Shown here one piece after another: positions 10,268 through 18,902 of a stretch of DNA of 64,000 bases. Each line of letters begins with the position of its first letter. The stretch's first letter is position 1. Position numbers and translations under genes: made by a program. The stretch spans positions 1-64,000 of the forward strand of contig DDRS01000040.1 in NCBI GenBank assembly GCA_002343685.1, written 5' to 3'. The stretch is from Thiobacillus denitrificans (GTDB taxonomy: Bacteria > Pseudomonadota > Gammaproteobacteria > Burkholderiales > Thiobacillaceae). A model generated the notes under the pieces. The model saw only the letters and a list, made by a program, of their open reading frames with translations, did no database searches and was not told the DNA's origin.

Positions 10268-10923
10268 GTGTTCTCCTGTAGATCGATGCTGCGAAAAACG
10301 TTGCCGTAGAGACGGAAGAACGCGCGGGCGTTTTGTACGACGCTGTCGCGCTCGTCCTCTGTGTCGAGCCGGTTGACCAGCCGCTCGAAATCGCCGATGT
10401 GCTCGACGTCGAGTGCGCCGTGGCTGCTCAGGTAAGTGAAGGCAGACGGGGGCAGGTCGAGCGCCGTCTGCAGCGCACGCGCCGCATTCGAGGCGAGGCT
10501 GACGCTGGTGCCTTCGAGCACGTACACCATGCCGAACAGGCCGACCGGATTGCGCCGCATCACCGTGTCGTAGGCATAGGCGACCATCACGCCGGTATCG
10601 AAATCGGGCTGGCTGTCGCGGACGGCGTCCGCATCTCCGCCGGCCGCTGCGATGTCGTCGAGGATCCACTCGTGATGGCCGAGTTCTTCCTCGATGTAAT
10701 GGGCCACCGCGCTGCGCAGCCATTCCTGGCGGTCGCTCAGGCGCGCGCCGCAGGCCATGAGCAGCGGAACGGTGTGCTTGACGTGGTGGAAGGCGCGGGC
10801 GAGGAAGGCGAGGTAGTGTGGCCGCTTCACCTGGCCCGCCAGGGCGGCCGTGATCAGGGGCGTCGACAGCAGGGCCGCGCGTTCGGCGGCGGTGGCGTGC
10901 TGGAGGTACGGGTAGAAATCCAT
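10264..10923 (-). CDS. Haem-oxygenase-like diiron oxygenase (iron-containing redox enzyme)
   Basis: A 219-residue all-helical protein of the TenA/PqqC/haem-oxygenase-like fold. Likely iron ligands are visible: Glu78-Glu80 with His83/His84 (EEELGHHEW), Glu137 (VLEG), His168, Asp172 and His175 (HGALDVEH). Relatives include UndA, which makes terminal alkenes from fatty acids, and the N-oxygenase SznF. With an acyl-adenylate ligase directly upstream, a fatty-acyl substrate is a reasonable inference. It shares ATGA with the SDR gene and lies 17 bases after the ligase gene. Confidence 0.8.
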   Translation of the reverse strand: MDFYPYLQHATAAERAALLSTPLITAALAGQVKRPHYLAFLARAFHHVKHTVPLLMACGARLSDRQEWLRSAVAHYIEEELGHHEWILDDIAAAGGDADAVRDSQPDFDTGVMVAYAYDTVMRRNPVGLFGMVYVLEGTSVSLASNAARALQTALDLPPSAFTYLSSHGALDVEHIGDFERLVNRLDTEDERDSVVQNARAFFRLYGNVFRSIDLQENT

Positions 10924-10940
10924 AAGGGTCCGGTTCGGGT

Positions 10941-12425
10941 TCAGGATGGATACAAGGCGTCGATCTGCGCGGCATAGCGCCCGAAGATGGCGCTGCGGCG
11001 CAGGCGGCCGTTCGGCGTCGATAGTCCGTTGCCTGCGGTGAAGGGTTCCGCGGCGGGGATCCAGGCGCGCACCCGGGCATAGTCGGGCAGCCGGCGATTG
11101 GCCTGCTCCAGTGCCGCCTCGATGGCCGCCTGCGGGATGCCCGGACGGTGCACGATGACCGCACAGTTGAATGGCCGGGCCTCGCCGAAGCAGGCGGCCT
11201 GGGCGATCGCCGGGTCGGCCGCCAGCTCGCCTTCCACCCACTCGGGCGCGACGTTGCGACCGAAGGCGGTGACGAACATGTTCTTCTTGCGCCCGGTGAG
11301 GAACAGGAAACCGTCTGCGTCCCGGTAGCCGAGGTCGCCCGTGGCGATGACGTCCGGCTCGGCCCCTGTGTCGTCCTCGCCCAGATAGCCGCGCCAGCGG
11401 AGGCCGCGAACCAGGATCTCGCCGTCGTCGGCGAAGGCGAGTTCAAGATGCGGCAGGGGCTTACCGACACTGCCGAGCCGGCTGTCGTCGGGACGGTTGA
11501 CGGCAACGACGGACGCGCACTCCGACAAGCCATAGCCTTCGTGTACGGGGAGGCCCAACGCCTGGGTCGCCTCCATCAGCCGCATTGCGACCGGCGCGCC
11601 GCCGACCGCCAGATAGCGCAGGCCATGCGGCCGGGCGGCGCCCGTCTGGATCGCCGCGACGATCTCCCGCAGCATCTGCGGGACCATGATCGCAGTGCTC
11701 GCGTGCCAGTCGCCCAGCGCGGCCAGCAGGCGCCCGGCATCCAGCCCGGAACTGCCGGAGAGCCCCACCGAGGCCAGCCCCGGCAGGCAGATCGTCGCGC
11801 CCGCCAGCAGCGGCGTATAGAGCCCGCCGATGTTTTCCAGCAGGGTGCTCAACGGAAGCAGGCCAAGATGGCGGTCGTCGCGGCGGGCCGCGCTGGCGAT
11901 GCGCAGCGACTCGGCGACGGTCTCCATCGTGTCGCGTCCCAGGCAGACGCCTTTCGGTTCGCCCGTCGTCCCCGACGTGAACGTGACCTTGTGCGTGCCG
12001 GCGGGCAGGACCGCAGCGGGTCCGGCGGGCTGCAGCCGTACCTGCATCAATGTGCCGTGGAAGGCTGCGATGGACAGGCTGGGCGGGTGCAAGGCCGCCA
12101 GCAGCCGCTGGGGCTGGTCGGTCAGCACCCGATCGATCGCGGCGGTGCGGAGTACGTGGGCCAGCTGGGCCGGCGAGAAAAACAAGGGCAAGGGAATGCT
12201 CGGGATGCCCGCTGCGTGCGCAGCCAGGTCGGCCAGTGCCCAGGCCTTGCCGTTGTCGGCGAGGATCGCGACCGCGCGCGGGGCCGCGGCGCGCAGCAGG
12301 CCGGCCAGCCTTGCGATTTCAGCCGGCAGTCCGCCATAGGTGAGCGCACCGTGTTCGTCCTGCAGGGCCACCTTGCCCGGATGGCTTGCCGCATGGCGAT
12401 GCAGGGCGGCGAGAATCAGGCTCAT
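10941..12425 (-). CDS. Acyl-adenylate-forming (AMP-binding) ligase
   Basis: A 494-residue member of the ANL superfamily that would activate a carboxylic acid as acyl-AMP, perhaps as acyl-CoA. The P-loop is SGTTGEPKG (residues 151-159). YGLSECAS, TGDLGY and GRKKNMFVTAFGRNV follow in order. The usual A10 lysine region reads STPNGRLRR, so Arg may stand where a catalytic Lys is expected. There is no carrier-protein domain. It starts in an ATGA overlap with the thermostable-hemolysin-family gene, with GGAG upstream. Confidence 0.88.
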   Translation of the reverse strand: MSLILAALHRHAASHPGKVALQDEHGALTYGGLPAEIARLAGLLRAAAPRAVAILADNGKAWALADLAAHAAGIPSIPLPLFFSPAQLAHVLRTAAIDRVLTDQPQRLLAALHPPSLSIAAFHGTLMQVRLQPAGPAAVLPAGTHKVTFTSGTTGEPKGVCLGRDTMETVAESLRIASAARRDDRHLGLLPLSTLLENIGGLYTPLLAGATICLPGLASVGLSGSSGLDAGRLLAALGDWHASTAIMVPQMLREIVAAIQTGAARPHGLRYLAVGGAPVAMRLMEATQALGLPVHEGYGLSECASVVAVNRPDDSRLGSVGKPLPHLELAFADDGEILVRGLRWRGYLGEDDTGAEPDVIATGDLGYRDADGFLFLTGRKKNMFVTAFGRNVAPEWVEGELAADPAIAQAACFGEARPFNCAVIVHRPGIPQAAIEAALEQANRRLPDYARVRAWIPAAEPFTAGNGLSTPNGRLRRSAIFGRYAAQIDALYPS

Positions 12426-13138
12426 GCCGGTTCTCCGGCCAGGCAGCAACGCGGCGGTGCGGGCAGCCGCATGGCCCGGTAGCCGGCCTGGACGTTGCCG
12501 ACCAGCACGCGCGGCGCGTGGTCGTAGTAGCGTCCCCAGGCGGCGCGTTCGTCCGCCGGGATACGGTCGGCCGTGGCCGCCTGGATGTCGAGGGGGAACA
12601 GGCCCAGCCGGCAAAAGGCGTTGCGCAGTCCCGTCGTGCCGGTGAACACCACCCACTCGTAGCCCTCCTGGTGGAGGCGTGCCGTCAGCAAGCCGATCAT
12701 GGCGCGGACCGCACCCGGAAACGCCCCGGAGAAATGGCCGACTTCGACGATGACATGGCGCTCGATGCGTTTGCCGGCGCGTGCCGCAATGACTTTTTCT
12801 ATCGGCGCGTCGAGATATTGTTCGAGAAACAGGTTGCGGCTGGCCGAGCGCAGGCCGAATGCGCCGCAGAGATCGCCCGCCTCGTTGCGCACGCTGAACA
12901 GGCGCGGCATGAAGGCCTCGATGCGGGAACCGAAGCTTTCCGCAAAACACTGGCTGATGAAGGCTTCGACCGTGGCCCGGTTGCTGCCGATATGCTCGAA
13001 CAGTTCAAAGCGCGGCTGGCCGGCCGCCTCGTCCGCAGCAGGAGCGGCGCGTTCCACGCTGCGCAGCGGAGGCTGCAGGGTCGGCATGGCCGGCGGGGTA
13101 TCGATCGTCGGCAGGCACGCGGCAGGGTGGGACGGCAT
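12422..13138 (-). CDS. Thermostable-hemolysin-family protein (T_hemolysin)
   Basis: A 238-residue protein recognised as the T_hemolysin family (Vibrio delta-VPH type), whose fold is thought to resemble GNAT acyltransferases and acyl-homoserine-lactone synthases. It has no signal peptide, so a literal haemolysin is unlikely here. An AAGGA site sits five bases before the chosen ATG; GTG and ATG codons further up (13174, 13153) have weaker support. It is the first gene of the operon, about 40 bases downstream of the predicted sigma-54 start. An acyltransferase role fits the acyl ligase next to it but is inference. Confidence 0.75.
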   Translation of the reverse strand: MPSHPAACLPTIDTPPAMPTLQPPLRSVERAAPAADEAAGQPRFELFEHIGSNRATVEAFISQCFAESFGSRIEAFMPRLFSVRNEAGDLCGAFGLRSASRNLFLEQYLDAPIEKVIAARAGKRIERHVIVEVGHFSGAFPGAVRAMIGLLTARLHQEGYEWVVFTGTTGLRNAFCRLGLFPLDIQAATADRIPADERAAWGRYYDHAPRVLVGNVQAGYRAMRLPAPPRCCLAGEPA

Positions 13139-13189
13139 CGGCTTCCTTGGCATGATGTGCGGCAGATGCCACACGACAGGCAGGGAATT

Positions 13190-13204
13190 GCAATACCGGT
13201 GCCA
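13190..13204 (-). promoter_or_regulatory. Sigma-54 -24/-12 promoter of the T_hemolysin operon
   Basis: On the minus strand this reads TGGCAC-N5-TTGC, an exact match to the RpoN consensus. The predicted start is near 13178, giving a leader of about 40 bases. A dyad shared with the other sigma-54 promoter of the window lies about 110-136 bases upstream. Confidence 0.85.
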
Positions 13205-13314
13205 GCTGGCGAACGCGGCTGGAAAAATCGCTCAAGCGTTTGATATGACAGGTGTTGAGGGATCAGGCCGGCGGCGTTCAAGATCCGTCCGATCTACTTT
13301 CCCGTCGCGCATCC

Positions 13315-13340
13315 TGCAAGGCTTGTCGACCAATCTTGCA
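13315..13340. promoter_or_regulatory. Activator-binding dyad (UAS), copy 1
   Basis: TGCAAG-N14-CTTGCA with a central GTCGAC, a 26-bp dyad. The same architecture, differing in only five inner bases, recurs at 18086-18111. Both lie upstream of a -24/-12 promoter at the distance usual for NtrC-type activators. It sits directly after the PstS-like gene. Confidence 0.8.
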
Positions 13341-13348
13341 GTCGCCGG

Positions 13349-13795
13349 CTATCTGGGACAGGCCGGCACCTCGCCGACGGTGAAGACAACCGAGACCCCG
13401 TGTTCCGGGACGCAGGTCGAGACATAGCCGATCGCGCCTGGCGTGGCCCGCACGAACAGGATGACCGCCTCTTCCGAGGCCAGCACGTGCGGCGGCAGCA
13501 CACCGTGGAAATACATCTCGCGCCAGTAGTCTTCCAGCGCTTCCGGCGCGTGGCCCAGAATGGTTCGCGAGAACGCGCGACGCAGCGGGTGGGCCGGCGG
13601 CAGGTTGACCGGCTGGATGCGGGTGCCGTTTTCCCAGTAGTTCTGCTTGCGCCTGAATATCAGCGCGACGGATTCGCGCGTCAGGTGCGGGTCGGCGGCG
13701 CCCGGCGCGGCGATGACCGCGAACGGCAGGTCGGCCGCCGCGGCAGGCAGGGCAAGGGCCAGCCAGAGCGCCAGCAGGGACAGGATCGTCGGCAT
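13349..13795 (-). CDS. Small PstS-like periplasmic substrate-binding protein
   Basis: A 148-residue exported protein with a signal peptide (LSLLALWLALALPAAAA) and the layout of a short phosphate-ABC-transporter-type binding domain: AVIAAP, LTRESVALIFRRKQNYW, then GAIGYVS near the C-terminus. It is about half the length of a true PstS. No transporter genes are next to it, so a sensory or porin-associated role is more likely than uptake. It begins eight bases after the porin gene and shares its transcript. Confidence 0.75.
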   Translation of the reverse strand: MPTILSLLALWLALALPAAAADLPFAVIAAPGAADPHLTRESVALIFRRKQNYWENGTRIQPVNLPPAHPLRRAFSRTILGHAPEALEDYWREMYFHGVLPPHVLASEEAVILFVRATPGAIGYVSTCVPEHGVSVVFTVGEVPACPR

Positions 13796-13803
13796 GCGGC
13801 GCG

Positions 13804-14892
13804 TCAGAACAGGAGGCTGAGCGAGGACATGAAGCCTTCGGGCGCGTCGATGGTGTTGTGCGTGGCGCCGTTCCATTCCGCCTTCAATACGATCGCCGGC
13901 GTGACCCGGTAATTCAGGCCGGCGACCCACAGCCGGGTGGCCTGCGCTTCCTGCGCCTTGCGGTAGAGCTCATAGCGGCCGACCGCATAGAGCTTGGCGG
14001 TCAGCGGGACCACCAGTTGGCCGAAGGCGCCTTTCTCGTCCCAGTCGCTGCCGTTGTCCGAGAACCGGTAGATGCCTTCGCCGCTGATCTCGTAGCGGTT
14101 GCGCGTCCACACGAAATCGACGCCGATCAGGCGTTTTTTCTCGTCGCGGGTCTTGCGTTGCTCGAAGGCGGCGTAGGAAAAACCGATCTGTCCGTCCGTG
14201 AGCAGGGGGAAGGCCACGTGCGCGCCGATGGCCTCGTAGAACGGATCCAGAACCGGATTGGGGCGCAGCTCCCCGCCTTTCGATGCGTAGAGGGAATACT
14301 CGGTGCCGTGCGCCACGTTCGGCAGCGTCCCGTTGAGCATCAGCCCCGTCGCGTTGGTGGGAAACGTCTCGGTGGTGACGAGCGGACGCGAGGTCGTCCA
14401 GACCAGCGGCGTCGCATGGATGAGGTTCCAGCGGCCGATGGGGGTGAGGAACTTGCCGGCGCGGATCGTGGTGGTGTCGGTGATCGCATAGTCGAGGTAG
14501 AGCCGCTCCAGCGCCAGGTAGCGGGTCTCCCCTTCGCGGTCGGACACGGGCGTCGCCAGCACGTTCTCGTAATCGAGCTCGGAGAAGAATTTCCAGCGGC
14601 TCTCGCCCTGCCACCAGACGAACAGGCTCAGGTTGTCGAGGGCGGTGCGGGCGGGCGCATGGCGCAGGTGTTCAAAGCTGGCCGTGGCATAGCCGCCCAG
14701 CGAGAAGCCGGTGTCCGCCAGCTGGAGGCCTTCGCCCAGGCGGTAGTTGATGTCGGACAATGCGCCGTCTCCGGCCGCGGCCTGGGCGCACGCGAACGCC
14801 AGGGCGAACGCGGCGAGCCGCCGCACGACAGCGCGCAGGGACAGGCACGAAGTCGGCGGAGGCGGACCGGATTTTTCGTGTACTTGTCGCAT
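13804..14892 (-). CDS. Outer membrane porin-like barrel
   Basis: About 362 residues with an N-terminal export signal (LAAFALAFACAQAAA), alternating amphipathic strands and a terminal Leu-Leu-Phe, the C-terminal aromatic expected for outer membrane insertion. GKFLTPIGRWN is a motif common in porin-like proteins of this type. The chosen ATG has GAGG at good spacing; another ATG at 14916 would add eight residues. It diverges from the histidine kinase with only about 40 bases between starts, so promoters must overlap coding DNA. Confidence 0.78.
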   Translation of the reverse strand: MRQVHEKSGPPPPTSCLSLRAVVRRLAAFALAFACAQAAAGDGALSDINYRLGEGLQLADTGFSLGGYATASFEHLRHAPARTALDNLSLFVWWQGESRWKFFSELDYENVLATPVSDREGETRYLALERLYLDYAITDTTTIRAGKFLTPIGRWNLIHATPLVWTTSRPLVTTETFPTNATGLMLNGTLPNVAHGTEYSLYASKGGELRPNPVLDPFYEAIGAHVAFPLLTDGQIGFSYAAFEQRKTRDEKKRLIGVDFVWTRNRYEISGEGIYRFSDNGSDWDEKGAFGQLVVPLTAKLYAVGRYELYRKAQEAQATRLWVAGLNYRVTPAIVLKAEWNGATHNTIDAPEGFMSSLSLLF

Positions 14893-14934
14893 TCCGGCCT
14901 CATTCCAGACTTTCATTCGGCTACCATCCTCGGT

Positions 14935-16701
14935 GTGACCATACGCAAGACGCTACTCGTCGCCTTCCTCAGCGTCGGCCTTTTGCCCGCCATACTTCTG
15001 GCCAGCCTGGCTTTTGTCAAGGCGCGCGAGGCCGTGCAGGCGGAGATCGAACGCAACCTCGCCATCCAGGCGACCGGGGTCGCCGCGGACATCGACAAGA
15101 TGATGTTCGAGCGTCTGCAGAACGCCGCCACCTGGAGCCATCTCGACATCATGCAGGACCTGCAGGTGCGCGACGTCGACAAGCGGCTCTCGCATTTCCT
15201 GTCCGATCTGCATGCCGGCTACAAGGATGTGTATCTCGCGCTGGCGTGCGTCGACCGCGACGGGCGGATCATCAGCAGCAGCGACGCGGCCGAGGTCGGC
15301 CGCCGGGTGACGGAGCGGCCGGTCTGGCTCGGTGCCGCGCTGTCGGGCGCGGACGTGGCGCTCGAGTCGCCGACCGGACAGGAAGACGGCGCGCTGGTGA
15401 TGCGGGTGCCGGTGGCCTCGGCGTTCGCCGGCGGCACGCTCGGCCAGCTGCGGCTGAAACTCGACTGGACCGAGATCGACGACGTGCTGGACCAGGCCAC
15501 CAGCGGCGGCGGCCGCATGCTGGCCGTGCTCGATCGCGAGGGCCGGCTGATCGCAGCATCGAAGGAACTCCGTGCACGCGGCATGCTGCTGGGCAAGGCG
15601 CTTGCCGCGTGGCGCACCGGCGCGATAGGCCCGACCGTGTCGGTGCGGTCGGGCGCGCCGGTGGCGGATTCCGACGTCATCGTCGGTGCCGCGCGCGCGC
15701 GCGGCTATGCCAATTTCGCCGGCTTCGGCTGGACCACGCTGATCATCCAGCCGGTCGACCAGGCCCTCGCGCCGGTCCATCGCATGGCGCTCATCTTCCT
15801 CGGCCTGCTCGGCCTCATCATGCTGCTGACCTTTTCCATGGCCAGCTGGGTCAGCCGCGAGATCGCCCGGCCCGTCGCCGCGTTGACCGGCTTTGCCCGC
15901 GGCTACATGCGCAACAAGGTCCTGCAGGCGCCGCCGGTTGCGCGCGGCGGCGAAGTCGGCGAACTGACCGACGCCTTCGTCCAGATGATGCGCGACATCG
16001 ACCAGTCGCAGCAGAACCTGGTGCGTGCCTCGAAGCTGGCGGTGGTCGGCGAGATGTCCTCGGTGATCGCGCACGAGGTACGCACGCCGCTCGGCATCCT
16101 GCGTTCCTCGGCGCAGATGCTGCAACGCGAATCCGGCATCAGCGACGAGGGCCGCGAGCTGGTCGGTTTCATCGAGAGCGAGACCGAACGCCTTAACCGC
16201 CTGGTGTCGGCCATGCTCGACACCGCCCGGCCGCGCGCGCCGTCGTATGCCGCAGTGGACATGCACGCGCTGATCGAGAAGAGCATCGCCATGCTTGGCG
16301 CGCAGGCCGGTAAGAAGCAGGTCAGCGTGACCGCCCGCCTGCGGGCAGCGAAACCGGTGGTTGAGTGCGACGCGGAACAGATCACCCAGGTCCTGCTCAA
16401 TCTGTTGATGAACGGGCTGCAGATCCTCGATCATGGCGGGCAGATCGAACTGGCGACCCATGACGACGACGCGTTCCTGACCATCGAAATGGCCGACGAC
16501 GGGCCGGGCATCGATCCGGCCGAACGGACCCGCGTGTTCGAGGCCTTCTTCTTCAAGCGCGAAGGCGGCATCGGGCTGGGACTGGCCATCGTGCAGCAGA
16601 TCGTGGGTGCCCACGGGGGCGAAATCGAAGCGGCGGAAAGCAAGCTGGGCGGGGCGCTGTTCCGCATCCGCCTGCCGCGCAGGCAATCGGGAGAGACATG
16701 A
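14935..16701 (+). CDS. Membrane sensor histidine kinase (NtrB-like)
   Basis: A 588-residue kinase. The first membrane helix spans about residues 7-27, followed by a large periplasmic Cache-like sensor (about 30-280), a second helix (about 284-306) and HAMP. The H-box VIAHEVRTPLG has the phospho-accepting His380. The ATPase domain has NLLMNG, DDGPGI (about 521) and GGIGLGL (about 543). It starts at GTG; the frame is open far upstream, but that part is antisense to the porin. It overlaps the response regulator by ATGA, so the two form one system. The ligand is unknown. Confidence 0.88.
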   Translation: MTIRKTLLVAFLSVGLLPAILLASLAFVKAREAVQAEIERNLAIQATGVAADIDKMMFERLQNAATWSHLDIMQDLQVRDVDKRLSHFLSDLHAGYKDVYLALACVDRDGRIISSSDAAEVGRRVTERPVWLGAALSGADVALESPTGQEDGALVMRVPVASAFAGGTLGQLRLKLDWTEIDDVLDQATSGGGRMLAVLDREGRLIAASKELRARGMLLGKALAAWRTGAIGPTVSVRSGAPVADSDVIVGAARARGYANFAGFGWTTLIIQPVDQALAPVHRMALIFLGLLGLIMLLTFSMASWVSREIARPVAALTGFARGYMRNKVLQAPPVARGGEVGELTDAFVQMMRDIDQSQQNLVRASKLAVVGEMSSVIAHEVRTPLGILRSSAQMLQRESGISDEGRELVGFIESETERLNRLVSAMLDTARPRAPSYAAVDMHALIEKSIAMLGAQAGKKQVSVTARLRAAKPVVECDAEQITQVLLNLLMNGLQILDHGGQIELATHDDDAFLTIEMADDGPGIDPAERTRVFEAFFFKREGGIGLGLAIVQQIVGAHGGEIEAAESKLGGALFRIRLPRRQSGET

Positions 16702-18071
16702 AAGGCAGACAGATCCTCGTCGTGGACGACGAACCCAAGATGCGCCGCGTCCTCGAAATCATGTTGCAGAAGATGGGCCACCGGGTGCTCGCGGCCGGCA
16801 ACGGCGTCGAAGCGCTCGCGCTGTTCCAGGCGAACAGCGTCGACCTCGTCATCACCGACCTGCGCATGCCCGAGATGGACGGCATCGAACTGCTGGCTGC
16901 GTTGCGGGCGCAGGCGTCGGACGTGCCGGTGATGGTGATCACCGCGCACGGCACCATCGAGACCGCGGTGGCCGCGATGAAGCACGGCGCCTGCGACTAC
17001 ATCCTGCGGCCGTTCGACATCGACGTGGTGGAACTCGCCGTCGACCGCGTGCTGAACGGTGCCGCGGTGGCGCAACAGAACGCCTTCCTGCGACAGGAGA
17101 TCGAGCGCGGCTGGGATGCCTTCGTCGGTACCAGCGAGCCGATGCGGGCGGTGTACGAACTGATCCAGCGCGTCGGACCGAGCAAGGCGTCGGTGCTGAT
17201 CACGGGCGAAACGGGTACCGGCAAGGAACTCGCCGCGCGCGCGCTGCATCATGCCTCGCCGCGCCGTGACAAGCTGTTCGTGCCGATCAACTGCGCGGCG
17301 ATCCCGGCCGACATCCTGGAAAGCGAACTGTTCGGCTACGAGAAGGGCGCCTTCACCGGCGCGGTCAAGGAACGCGTCGGCAAGTTCGAACTGGCCGATG
17401 GCGGCACGATCTTCCTCGACGAGCTGACCGAAATGCCGCTGCCGCTGCAGGCCAAGCTGCTGCGCGTGCTGCAGGAAAACACCATCGAGCGCCTCGGCGG
17501 CAACCGCGTCATCGAACTCGACCTGCGCGTCATCGCCGCCACCAACCGCGACCCGCTGGAAAGCGTGCGCGAAGGCACGCTGCGCGAAGACCTCTACTAC
17601 CGGGTCAACGTGTTCTCGATCGAACTGCCGCCCCTGCGCGCGCGCACCGAAGACATCGCCGGCCTGGTCGAGCACTTCATCGCCAAGCATGGCCATTCGA
17701 CGGCAGCCACCCGCCTCACGCCGCGGGCGCTCGAGCGCCTGCGCGACTACGACTGGCCGGGCAACGTGCGCGAACTGGAAAACATGGTCGAGCGGGCCTT
17801 GATCCTGAGCGGCGGCGGCACGCTGGACGAACAGCATTTCCTGCTCAACCCGCGCGCCGCCGACAACAAGCCCAGGCCGGCCGTCGCGCCGGCCGAAAGC
17901 CAGAAGGCCCCGCCGCCGCTGAACCAGGCGGTCGAGGACCTCGAGGCGCGGCTGATCGACGAAGCCCTGGTGCAGGCCGAGGGCAACAAGGCCAAGGCCG
18001 CCGCGCTGCTCGACATCAGCGAGCGCACCCTCTGGTACAAGCTGAAGAAATACCGTCCCGAGCAGTCCTGA
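16698..18071 (+). CDS. Sigma-54-dependent response regulator (NtrC family)
   Basis: A 457-residue activator. The receiver domain holds Asp10-Asp11, phospho-acceptor Asp54 and a conserved Thr/Lys region. The AAA+ domain has Walker A GETGTGKE (about 170-177) and the sigma-54-contacting loop GAFTGA (217-222). A Fis-type helix-turn-helix ends the protein (NKAKAAALLDISERTLWYKL). It is coupled to the kinase by ATGA. Two dyads with -24/-12 promoters flank the module, which makes this protein their likely activator. Confidence 0.93.
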   Translation: MKGRQILVVDDEPKMRRVLEIMLQKMGHRVLAAGNGVEALALFQANSVDLVITDLRMPEMDGIELLAALRAQASDVPVMVITAHGTIETAVAAMKHGACDYILRPFDIDVVELAVDRVLNGAAVAQQNAFLRQEIERGWDAFVGTSEPMRAVYELIQRVGPSKASVLITGETGTGKELAARALHHASPRRDKLFVPINCAAIPADILESELFGYEKGAFTGAVKERVGKFELADGGTIFLDELTEMPLPLQAKLLRVLQENTIERLGGNRVIELDLRVIAATNRDPLESVREGTLREDLYYRVNVFSIELPPLRARTEDIAGLVEHFIAKHGHSTAATRLTPRALERLRDYDWPGNVRELENMVERALILSGGGTLDEQHFLLNPRAADNKPRPAVAPAESQKAPPPLNQAVEDLEARLIDEALVQAEGNKAKAAALLDISERTLWYKLKKYRPEQS

Positions 18072-18085
18072 ACGCCGCGCCGCCC

Positions 18086-18111
18086 TGCAAGTTTTGTCGA
18101 CGATTCTTGCA
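18086..18111. promoter_or_regulatory. Activator-binding dyad (UAS), copy 2
   Basis: TGCAAG-N14-CTTGCA with central GTCGAC, the twin of 13315-13340. It begins 15 bases after the response regulator stop and lies 88-113 bases upstream of the sigma-54 promoter of the outer membrane protein gene. Confidence 0.8.
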
Positions 18112-18198
18112 TGCGCCCCATGCCGTCCTACGGTGCGGGCGGCGGCGGATGCGCCACGTATTCCATGAAATCAATACCTTGAAGCGAGGCCGTGCAGC

Positions 18199-18214
18199 TG
18201 GCATCGCGCTTGCA
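18199..18214 (+). promoter_or_regulatory. Sigma-54 -24/-12 promoter of the outer membrane protein gene
   Basis: TGGCAT-N5-TTGC plus A: one base from the RpoN consensus, with the invariant GG and GC in place. Predicted start near 18225, about 45 bases before the coding sequence. Confidence 0.85.
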
Positions 18215-18270
18215 GATTGGAGGTGTCGCCGGCCGATCTGGCGGCCCTCCATTCACTTCAGGAAGACTCC

Positions 18271-18894
18271 ATGAAACTTCAGCATCTGGCATCGTTCGCC
18301 CTGCTTGCCCTGTCCACCACGGCATTCGCCGACGGTTTCTACGGCGTGGGCGAGATCACCCGTTCGAATCTGTCGCTCGACCGCAATCATTTCGATGGTG
18401 CGCTGCTCGCCCATGGCGCCACCGGACTGTCCAGCCGCGATTCCGGCAACAGCACCAAGTGGCGCCTGCAGGGCGGCTATCGCTTCAATCCGAACCTGGC
18501 GGTGGAAGCCGGCTACATCGATTTCGGCAAGGCCAAGTACACGGCCAGCTTCAGCGGCGGCAGCGCCCAGGGCTCGCTGAAGGCCGGCGGCGTGGACGTG
18601 GCGGCGCTGCTCTCGCTGCCGCTGAGCGACAGCTTTTCCGTGTTCGGCAAGGCGGGCGTGGTCGCAGCGAAAGTCGATTCCCGCCTTAGCGCCAGCGGTG
18701 CGGCCGTTGCAGCCAGCGGCGACGCATCGACCCATGTCGTCCGTCCCCTGCTGGGCGTAGGCGCCCTCTACAAGCTCAGCGACCACGTCGACCTGCGTGC
18801 CGACTACGACCATGTGAGCGGGCTCGGCAAATCCGACAAGACCGGCAAGATGACCGCCAACATGGTTTCGCTGGGCGTCGCCTACAACTTCTGA
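18271..18894 (+). CDS. Outer membrane beta-barrel protein (OmpA/opacity type)
   Basis: A 207-residue protein with a signal peptide (LASFALLALSTTAFA, then DGFYGVGEI), about eight alternating strands and a terminal Tyr-Asn-Phe, consistent with an eight-stranded barrel. GGYRFNPNLAVEAGYIDFG is a signature of this superfamily. An AGGA site precedes the ATG. It lacks a peptidoglycan-binding domain. Its sigma-54 promoter and shared dyad place it in the regulon of the neighbouring two-component system. Confidence 0.85.
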   Translation: MKLQHLASFALLALSTTAFADGFYGVGEITRSNLSLDRNHFDGALLAHGATGLSSRDSGNSTKWRLQGGYRFNPNLAVEAGYIDFGKAKYTASFSGGSAQGSLKAGGVDVAALLSLPLSDSFSVFGKAGVVAAKVDSRLSASGAAVAASGDASTHVVRPLLGVGALYKLSDHVDLRADYDHVSGLGKSDKTGKMTANMVSLGVAYNF

Positions 18895-18902
18895 CCACTC
18901 GT

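Noticed and set aside
10268..11533. A longer frame joining the SDR to upstream sequence.
   Set aside because: The upstream part overlaps the ligase and oxygenase genes in another frame; the SDR has its own start and ribosome site.
13858..14934. A long in-frame extension of the histidine kinase.
   Set aside because: It is antisense to the porin gene and has no kinase-related content.
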